From: Bacteriovorax sp.
GTDB lineage: Bacteria > Bdellovibrionota > Bacteriovoracia > Bacteriovoracales > Bacteriovoracaceae
Assembly (NCBI GenBank): GCA_030654205.1
Contig: JAURXW010000075.1
Location: 1 to 10,772, forward strand
Direction of reading: 5' to 3'
Length of the DNA stretch: 10,772 bases
Within the stretch, counting starts at the first letter, position 1. Each line of letters opens with the position of its first letter. A model generated the notes under the pieces. It saw only the letters and a list, made by a program, of their open reading frames with translations, was not told the origin of the DNA and did not search any database. This document shows, in pieces, positions 5,940 to 10,772 of this stretch. The translations under genes were made by a program, and so were the position numbers.

Positions 5940-7655
5940 ATGGCCCAATTCAAAACAGATCTTCGCGATATTTACTTCAATCTATTCAACGTTCTCAAAA
6001 TACAAAACCATACAGGCTACGCAGAAAATGACATGAAAGATGTTATCAATGAATGTAACAAATTTATCGAAAAAGAAATTTATCCGAGCAGAACCAGCGG
6101 AGATCATGAAGGTGTGCAACTTTCAAAAGAAGGTCAAGTCACTGTTCCCAAATCATTTCACTCACCTTTAAAAAAATTCTATGAAAATGGATGGTACGGA
6201 ATTGGTTACGCTGAAGAAATTGGCGGTATGCCAGCTCCTCATTCGGTTGCTCTTATTTGCCAATCAATTATGAATGGCGCGAACGTAGCTTTTGCTATGT
6301 ATCCGGGGCTTACTCGTGGGGCGATGGATGTTATTTTACAAGTTGGTTCAACTGAACAAAAAGATACATATGTTCCAAAAATGATGACTGGTGAATGGGG
6401 TGGAACAATGTGTTTGACCGAGCCAGGAGCGGGGAGTGATGTTGGGGCCGCAATTTCAACGGCCACACCTGTTGGAAATGGAAATTTTAAAATTAAAGGA
6501 ATCAAAATTTTTATTTCTTCAGGAGATAATGATTTATATAAAAATGTTGTACACATGGTTTTAGCTAAAACTCCGGGAGCACCAGCAGGAACAAAAGGAC
6601 TTTCACTTTTTATTGTTCCTAAAATTCGTTTGGATGGAACTCCTAACGATGTTCGCTGTACAAAAATTGAAGAAAAAATGGGAATCCACGGCCAGGCCAC
6701 TTGTGAAATGACTTTTGGAACCAATGGAAACTGTGAAGGTGTATTAATCGGCAAAGAGTTTGATGGTATGGCCAATATGTTCATTATGATGAATGAAGCT
6801 CGCCTTCTTTGTGGAGTTCAAGGAGAGTCTCAAGGAAATTTAGCTTATATGCTTACTGAACAATACGCACGTGAACGATCGCAGTTTGGAAAAGAACTCG
6901 TTCATCATCCAGATATTAAAAGAACATTATTAAAAATGCGCTCAATGGGAAGAGCAATGAGAGCACTTGTGCTTTATACCGCAGATCTTTTTGATAAAGT
7001 TCATGCTGGGGATAAATCGCTGCAAGATGAAATTGCTTTTTTAACTCCTATTTGCAAAGCCTATTGTTCCGATGAAGGATTCCAAGTAGCAGTTGATGCT
7101 ATTCAAGTTCACGGTGGATATGGATTTTGTTCGGAGTATGGAATTGAGCAATTTGCTCGTGATACTAAAATTGCCACCATCTACGAAGGAACAAATGGAA
7201 TTCAGGCCATCGACTTCACGATGAGAAAAGTTTTAAAAGATAATGCTAAAACTTTTATGAGTGTTGGTGCAAAAATGCAAAAGACTATGGCGCGTCCTGA
7301 GGCCAAAGCTTTTCCAGAAGAATTGGCCTTAATTGGAAAAAATTTAGAAAAAGCTCAAATTATTCTTCAACGTTTTAGCAAAGAAGCAAAAGAAGGAAAA
7401 ATGGACGCTATTCTTTTTCATGCAACAAGCTTTTTGAGTTTTAGCGGGAATCTTGTAGCTTCTTGGCTTTTACTTGAAGGTGCTTGCGAAGCGAGTCTTT
7501 CTCTGGCAACTGCTAATGGACAAGAGGAAAAAGATTATTACCAGAGCAAAATGCTCGACTTTAGATTTTTTGTGCAACAACAGCTAGTTAAAAACGTAGG
7601 TTTATCTTATTCAATGCTGGCCTTTGCTGAAGACCTATCGCAATTGAATGTTTAG
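5940..7655 (+). CDS. Acyl-CoA dehydrogenase, long DmdC-like form
   Basis: A 571-residue FAD-dependent flavoenzyme expected to introduce the alpha-beta double bond into an acyl-CoA, passing electrons to electron-transfer flavoprotein. After an N-terminal helical domain (to about 150), the middle beta domain carries CLTEPGAGSDVGA (158-170) and KIFISSGD, which bind flavin and substrate. The C-terminal helical domain has ARERSQFG (310-317), HGGYGFCSEYGIEQFARD (391-408) and IYEGTNGIQAIDF with the likely catalytic base Glu416. About 140 further residues form the C-terminal extension of the roughly 590-residue subfamily that includes 3-methylmercaptopropionyl-CoA dehydrogenase; residues such as AFAMYPGLTRGA and KMGIHG also fit it. 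That resemblance does not prove a DMSP-pathway role; ordinary fatty-acid beta-oxidation is as likely. The ATG follows an AAGGA ribosome binding site at 9 nt. No ETF, thiolase or hydratase gene adjoins it, so it looks monocistronic. Confidence 0.94.
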   Translation: MAQFKTDLRDIYFNLFNVLKIQNHTGYAENDMKDVINECNKFIEKEIYPSRTSGDHEGVQLSKEGQVTVPKSFHSPLKKFYENGWYGIGYAEEIGGMPAPHSVALICQSIMNGANVAFAMYPGLTRGAMDVILQVGSTEQKDTYVPKMMTGEWGGTMCLTEPGAGSDVGAAISTATPVGNGNFKIKGIKIFISSGDNDLYKNVVHMVLAKTPGAPAGTKGLSLFIVPKIRLDGTPNDVRCTKIEEKMGIHGQATCEMTFGTNGNCEGVLIGKEFDGMANMFIMMNEARLLCGVQGESQGNLAYMLTEQYARERSQFGKELVHHPDIKRTLLKMRSMGRAMRALVLYTADLFDKVHAGDKSLQDEIAFLTPICKAYCSDEGFQVAVDAIQVHGGYGFCSEYGIEQFARDTKIATIYEGTNGIQAIDFTMRKVLKDNAKTFMSVGAKMQKTMARPEAKAFPEELALIGKNLEKAQIILQRFSKEAKEGKMDAILFHATSFLSFSGNLVASWLLLEGACEASLSLATANGQEEKDYYQSKMLDFRFFVQQQLVKNVGLSYSMLAFAEDLSQLNV

Positions 7656-7673
7656 CTTTTTTGATGTTACAAT
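7644..7673 (+). promoter_or_regulatory. Weak candidate promoter for the TTG-start gene
   Basis: TTGAAT (7644-7649), inside the last codons of the acyl-CoA dehydrogenase, is followed after 18 nt by TACAAT (7668-7673). Matches are 4 of 6 and 5 of 6. The start would be near 7680, about 32 nt before the TTG. It overlaps the inverted repeat at 7666-7690, and read-through from the dehydrogenase gene is an equally good explanation. Confidence 0.25.
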
Positions 7674-7694
7674 AAAGATAATTTTGTAACTTTT
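7666..7694 (+). terminator. Weak hairpin after the acyl-CoA dehydrogenase gene
   Basis: GTTACAA (7666-7672) and TTGTAAC (7684-7690) form a 7-bp stem around an 11-nt loop, followed by TTTT. The stem has only two G-C pairs, so it is at best a leaky terminator. It could instead be an operator controlling the following gene. Confidence 0.35.
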
Positions 7695-7711
7695 AAAATT
7701 GAGACGAACAT

Positions 7712-8539
7712 TTGGAAATAGATAAACTAAACGTTGAAGTTAAACTCTTCTCGTCAACTACTCATGGAAGCAGTGATTATGACAAGGAAGAATTCTTTGT
7801 AATGAGCGAAGACCGTATGGAATTCGCTCCACTGAAATATATCCAAAAACGTGTGCCAGAATATAAAGACATTAATTCTCTTTTGAGAATTGGTTTTGTT
7901 TATGATTCTTTTGAACTTTCAAACAATGAATATTTTCAAATCTGGTTTGAAAAGCAATTTTCAAAAAAATTACTTCGAAGAGACGCTAAAAAAATATCGA
8001 TCGTTTATGTGCCAAATAATAAATTGATTCTCGATCAGATTCAATTGGTTAATCGCTCGTATGAAATTTTAGCTCACCAACAAATTCTACTAAATAACAA
8101 AAATCTTCCAACTCAATTGGGGGAATGGTACGCCAAATGTATTTTTGGCCTAAAACAAGTTAAGTCGACTTCACAACGCGGATTTGATTTCGTGATGGGA
8201 GATGGCAAGCGAGTTGAGATTCAAGTGGAATGGAGTGATGTTTCTTCACCTAAAGGTGTAAAAATTAAAAAAACACTGGTCGATCTTTCAGATTACAGTG
8301 TCATCATTTATGTGGCTAAAAATTTTATGATTCGCGAAGTTTGTTTTCTGGATTCAGAATATGTTTCAAGAAAATTTTCTAATAAAGGACATACTATTTT
8401 CTTGAAAGACTCGGATGTTTCTTCATACTTTTTCTCAAAGTCGTCAAAACATTTTGATAAAATTATTAATCCGATTACTTTTTTAAAGTATGCTTCACCG
8501 AATTTAGCGATGAAGCTTTCTGAAAAATTAAATCAATAA
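7712..8539 (+). CDS. Unrecognised protein with a PD-(D/E)XK nuclease-like middle region
   Basis: A 275-residue cytosolic protein (no signal peptide or membrane segment) that I cannot assign to a named family. Residues 1-130 look like a separate alpha/beta domain. Residues 137-210 show the spacing of a PD-(D/E)XK nuclease core: GEWYAKCIFG (Glu138 on a helix), RGFDFVMGDGKRVEIQVEW with Asp159 and Glu169, then a basic segment (VKIKK) and the strand YSVIIYVAK. The usual lysine of the E-x-K motif is Gln171, so the site may be altered or the resemblance only structural. The start is TTG at 7712: an in-frame TGA lies 12 nt upstream, and the next candidate, ATG 7802, would remove 30 residues and has no well-spaced ribosome binding site. 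Only GAG at 7701-7703 precedes the TTG, so initiation should be weak. It converges with the RlmL-like gene, leaving 9 nt between stops. Confidence 0.75.
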   Translation: MEIDKLNVEVKLFSSTTHGSSDYDKEEFFVMSEDRMEFAPLKYIQKRVPEYKDINSLLRIGFVYDSFELSNNEYFQIWFEKQFSKKLLRRDAKKISIVYVPNNKLILDQIQLVNRSYEILAHQQILLNNKNLPTQLGEWYAKCIFGLKQVKSTSQRGFDFVMGDGKRVEIQVEWSDVSSPKGVKIKKTLVDLSDYSVIIYVAKNFMIREVCFLDSEYVSRKFSNKGHTIFLKDSDVSSYFFSKSSKHFDKIINPITFLKYASPNLAMKLSEKLNQ

Positions 8540-8548
8540 TTTAAAATA

Positions 8549-9919
8549 TTAGTAAAGATCGTATTTCAAAAGTCGACACTCAAGACTTCCGTTATAGAAA
8601 GTATAACGTTTAGAAGTTCCAAGTGAAATACTCTTTCTTAAAAGTGGATTAGACGTAAAAATATAAGCTCTAAAACCTTTGAAGTTTTGTTTTAAATTCT
8701 CTCCATAGTCTCGGTATAAATTTTTAAGTTCTTCTTCTTCACCCATACGTTCTCCGTAAGGCGGATTACAAATAACAATTCCAGGTGGTTCATCCATCGG
8801 AGTGATTTTTGTTGCGTCCCTTTTGTTCAGGGTGACTATTTGTGGATCGATATGAGCATTGTAAAGATGGGCGCGAGTTGTTTCAAGAGCTCGTTCGGTA
8901 ATGTCAAAACCAAAAAATTGTCTTGTTTGTAATTCATTCAAGGCGCTCAATGAATGATTGTAAATGGCCTGGGCCTTATCATCAAATAACCGAACAGATT
9001 TTCTATCGACAATAAACCACGGGTGCTTAATAAAATCAAAAACAGGAACTTTCTTTTCAATAAAGTGTCTAATTTTTAAATAAGTAGGAGCGACTTTTGC
9101 TCGTATCAAAATAGCTTCAATCAAAAGAGTTCCAGTTCCACACATTGTATCAGTAAAGAGATCAACTGAAGGATCAAAATCAGTTGTTAAGATAATGGCA
9201 GCAGCTAAGTTTTCTCTTAATGGTGCTTTGAGAGATTCTTCTCTATAACCACGATTTGAAAGCGGCTCGCCACACATATCGACGAGTATTCGAGCATTAA
9301 ATAAATCACTTCCCGGCTTTCTTTCTACTCTTAAAAGAAACGTAATATCTGGTCGACCGGTATCAACAGAAGGGCGTTCCCCAAATTTTTCTCTAAAATT
9401 ATCAGCAATGGCATCTTTTAACAGCTGAGAGAAAATTATTGAATTGCTAAAATGCTCTTTAGTTTCGCGATCAAATAATGTGTTAATTTTAAATGTCTGA
9501 TTAACTGAAAAAATTTTATCCCACCATTTCTCTTTGGCCATTGTGTAAATATCTTTTTCACTGGTGATTGTATAAACTTGAATTTCTTTAAAAACTCTTG
9601 AAGCTACTCTGGATTGAAGTAAAACATCTAATGCTTCTTCGGTTTCGCATTTAAAAGCAACTCCACCTTTTTCAACTTCAATTCGGGTAATTCCTAAACC
9701 TCTAATTTCTTTTTCAAGTAGATGTTCAACTTCTCGTGGACAAGATGCAAAGAATGTTGATTGGTCAAATGTCTTAGTTCCATCTGGATTAACTTTAGCG
9801 CGAGCGTTGGATTTTACATCACTGACTGGTTTAGATTTTCTTGCTTCTCTTTCCAATCTTTCTTCACGAGGAGTGCGATCAGAGTATTTTCTATCTGGTT
9901 TTGGGGCCGTCTTTGCCAT
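8549..9919 (-). CDS. RlmL-like THUMP-domain 23S rRNA guanine-N2 methyltransferase
   Basis: A 456-residue enzyme expected to make N2-methylguanosine in 23S rRNA; in E. coli the RlmL half of RlmKL modifies G2445. Residues 1-48 are a highly charged extension rich in Lys, Arg and Glu, probably disordered and RNA-contacting. Residues about 52-215 hold the ferredoxin-like and THUMP RNA-binding region, beginning FFASCPREVEHLLEKEI. The catalytic domain has PLSNRGYREESLKAPLREN (219-237), SAM motif DTMCGTGTLLIEAI (257-270), FFGFDITERAL and the catalytic ICNPPYGERMGEEEELK with Asn385-Pro-Pro-Tyr388, typical of exocyclic amine methylation. It stops where the RlmK half would begin in fused enzymes. The ATG lies 3 nt after the stop of the kinase-like gene; its AGGA ribosome binding site is within that gene's end, implying coupled translation. 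RlmL is the best fit; the exact guanine is inferred. Confidence 0.9.
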   Translation of the reverse strand: MAKTAPKPDRKYSDRTPREERLEREARKSKPVSDVKSNARAKVNPDGTKTFDQSTFFASCPREVEHLLEKEIRGLGITRIEVEKGGVAFKCETEEALDVLLQSRVASRVFKEIQVYTITSEKDIYTMAKEKWWDKIFSVNQTFKINTLFDRETKEHFSNSIIFSQLLKDAIADNFREKFGERPSVDTGRPDITFLLRVERKPGSDLFNARILVDMCGEPLSNRGYREESLKAPLRENLAAAIILTTDFDPSVDLFTDTMCGTGTLLIEAILIRAKVAPTYLKIRHFIEKKVPVFDFIKHPWFIVDRKSVRLFDDKAQAIYNHSLSALNELQTRQFFGFDITERALETTRAHLYNAHIDPQIVTLNKRDATKITPMDEPPGIVICNPPYGERMGEEEELKNLYRDYGENLKQNFKGFRAYIFTSNPLLRKSISLGTSKRYTFYNGSLECRLLKYDLY

Positions 9920-9922
9920 GGT

Positions 9923-10729
9923 CTATTTTCCTAGTTGTTTCATTTGATAATAATTCATCGCTCGCACCAAAAGATCTTGATACGAATTTTCCATCAAAGG
10001 ATTTAAATTTCTTTCTTTAAAGCGCTTGATTCTCCAAAGCGAAATTGAGAGAAGTCCCAAAATGATGGCATGATCAAGAAATTTTAATTCAGTACTGCTT
10101 AATGGTCTAATAGCTTCATAACCTTCAAGGTACGAGTTTACAAGGGGCGTGATAATTCTTCCTTTCTCTAAACAAGTTCCAGAGAGAGAAATGCCTAAAT
10201 CGAGTAAATATTCCCCTCTTCCGGCCTGTTCAAAGTCAAGGACGGTACTTAGGCTGTTATTATCAAAGAGGGTGTTGTCGTAATAAAGGTCTCCATGAAT
10301 GATTCCTTTTTCAAATGCTGTTTCCAAAAATGCTTGTAAATTATCTGGGAAAAAATATTGAAAAGCTTCGCGGTAATCAGCTGGGCAACTCGCACTTTCT
10401 GAATATCTAAGAATTTCTGCTGCTCCAAAACCTACGCTTTCATGTGGGCGCAAATTATTCAATGCAACAGGATCATGAACAAGAGAGTGCAGCGATGCTA
10501 ACGCAAGCCCAACTTCTTTACAGGTATAGTCAGAGGGACCTGGTGGGATACCTTTAACAAACGGATATAACACACCAAAATATGGGCCCAAATGATAAAC
10601 CAACTCACCAGAAAGCAGAGTAAACGGTTTTAATGAATATGGATAATTACGTTGATTAATATACAGCAAAATATTTTGCTCTTCTGTTAATTGAAGTTGA
10701 TTTTTATCATTGGATATTTTCAGAAGCAC
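9923..10729 (-). CDS. Homoserine/choline-kinase-like phosphotransferase (APH fold), N-lobe apparently cut off
   Basis: A 268-codon frame encoding most of a small-molecule kinase of the aminoglycoside phosphotransferase/choline kinase superfamily, nearest by eye to type II homoserine kinases (ThrB, about 310-320 residues). The catalytic loop is IIHGDLYYDNTLF with Asp147 and Asn152, and the metal-binding Asp165 is in VLDFEQAG. LLKIS at the start contains the ATP-binding strand lysine (Lys4). The frame therefore opens in the middle of the N-lobe and lacks the nucleotide-binding loop. The only start is GTG at 10727-10729, with no ribosome binding site. The same frame continues upstream into N-lobe-like sequence beyond a TAA at 10739-10741, so this is probably a gene interrupted by a nonsense codon or sequencing error. 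A genuinely shorter protein is the alternative. It is upstream of the RlmL-like gene by 3 nt and presumably co-transcribed. Phosphorylated substrate unknown. Confidence 0.8.
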   Translation of the reverse strand: MLLKISNDKNQLQLTEEQNILLYINQRNYPYSLKPFTLLSGELVYHLGPYFGVLYPFVKGIPPGPSDYTCKEVGLALASLHSLVHDPVALNNLRPHESVGFGAAEILRYSESASCPADYREAFQYFFPDNLQAFLETAFEKGIIHGDLYYDNTLFDNNSLSTVLDFEQAGRGEYLLDLGISLSGTCLEKGRIITPLVNSYLEGYEAIRPLSSTELKFLDHAIILGLLSISLWRIKRFKERNLNPLMENSYQDLLVRAMNYYQMKQLGK

Positions 10730-10772
10730 CGAATCATTTTATAAATCAACCCGGAAATTGGAATTTGAAATT
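10730..10772 (-). pseudogene. In-frame upstream extension of the kinase, separated by a TAA stop
   Basis: In the kinase frame, the minus strand from 10771 reads ISNSNFRVDL, then TAA (10739-10741), then NDSVLLKIS, where V is the apparent GTG start. This matches the nucleotide-loop pattern of choline and homoserine kinases, roughly G-x-x-N-x-x-[YF]-x-V followed by a VLKI strand. The base at 10772 (A on the minus strand) is compatible with a preceding glycine codon. It looks like the real N-lobe coding sequence with one codon changed to a stop; the gene's start lies outside the window. Confidence 0.55.

Noticed and set aside
6239..6784. 181-codon open frame on the minus strand
   Set aside because: It lies wholly antisense to the acyl-CoA dehydrogenase, whose motifs are conserved along this stretch, and its predicted protein has no recognisable domain; it is a shadow frame.
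7712..9919. Restriction-modification system made of the nuclease-like protein and the adjacent NPPY methyltransferase
   Set aside because: The methyltransferase has THUMP and RlmL motifs typical of rRNA enzymes, the genes are convergent rather than co-transcribed, and no DNA-recognition domain is visible.

Overview
This AT-rich window holds ten protein-coding genes and no RNA gene, insertion sequence, CRISPR array or phage module. The organism is probably a Gram-negative bacterium. Evidence for this is a lipoprotein with a typical lipobox, a DmdC-type acyl-CoA dehydrogenase and rRNA methyltransferases of the RlmM, RlmL and RlmK types. The AT-rich coding style and gene mix would fit a Bacteriovorax-like member of the Bdellovibrionota. 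That placement is an impression, not something the sequence proves.

Left block (1-3882): a leftward pair encodes a YfiF-like TrmH-family RNA methyltransferase and, overlapping its 3' end by 26 nt, cofactor-independent phosphoglycerate mutase (gpmI, cut by the window start). Diverging from it, with start codons only 10 nt apart, is a rightward pair joined by a 4-nt ATGA overlap: an RlmM/FtsJ-type ribose methyltransferase and an RlmI/RlmK-like class I methyltransferase.

Middle block (3883-5853): a secreted subtilisin-type (S8) protease gene runs leftward and converges on the methyltransferase pair with a 13-nt gap. A 312-nt intergenic region follows, with an inverted repeat, a possible 23-codon ORF and a candidate promoter. 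Then comes a small unrecognised lipoprotein gene with a strong ribosome binding site and a clear intrinsic terminator.

Right block (5854-10772): a 571-residue acyl-CoA dehydrogenase is followed by an unrecognised protein starting at TTG, whose middle resembles a PD-(D/E)XK nuclease fold. Converging on it is a leftward pair: an RlmL-like THUMP methyltransferase and, 3 nt upstream, a homoserine/choline-kinase-like phosphotransferase. The kinase frame continues upstream of its apparent GTG start into a recognisable kinase N-lobe sequence, but an in-frame TAA separates the two, so the gene looks broken or mis-sequenced.

The main theme is RNA modification: four RNA-methyltransferase-type proteins of four different classes in about 8 kb, including RlmK-like and RlmL-like proteins encoded apart rather than as one fused RlmKL. 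The rest is central or fatty-acid metabolism and cell-envelope functions. I see no convincing defence or other new multi-gene system. The best leads are the interrupted kinase, the orphan nuclease-like protein, and the divergent start region that lacks ribosome binding sites.
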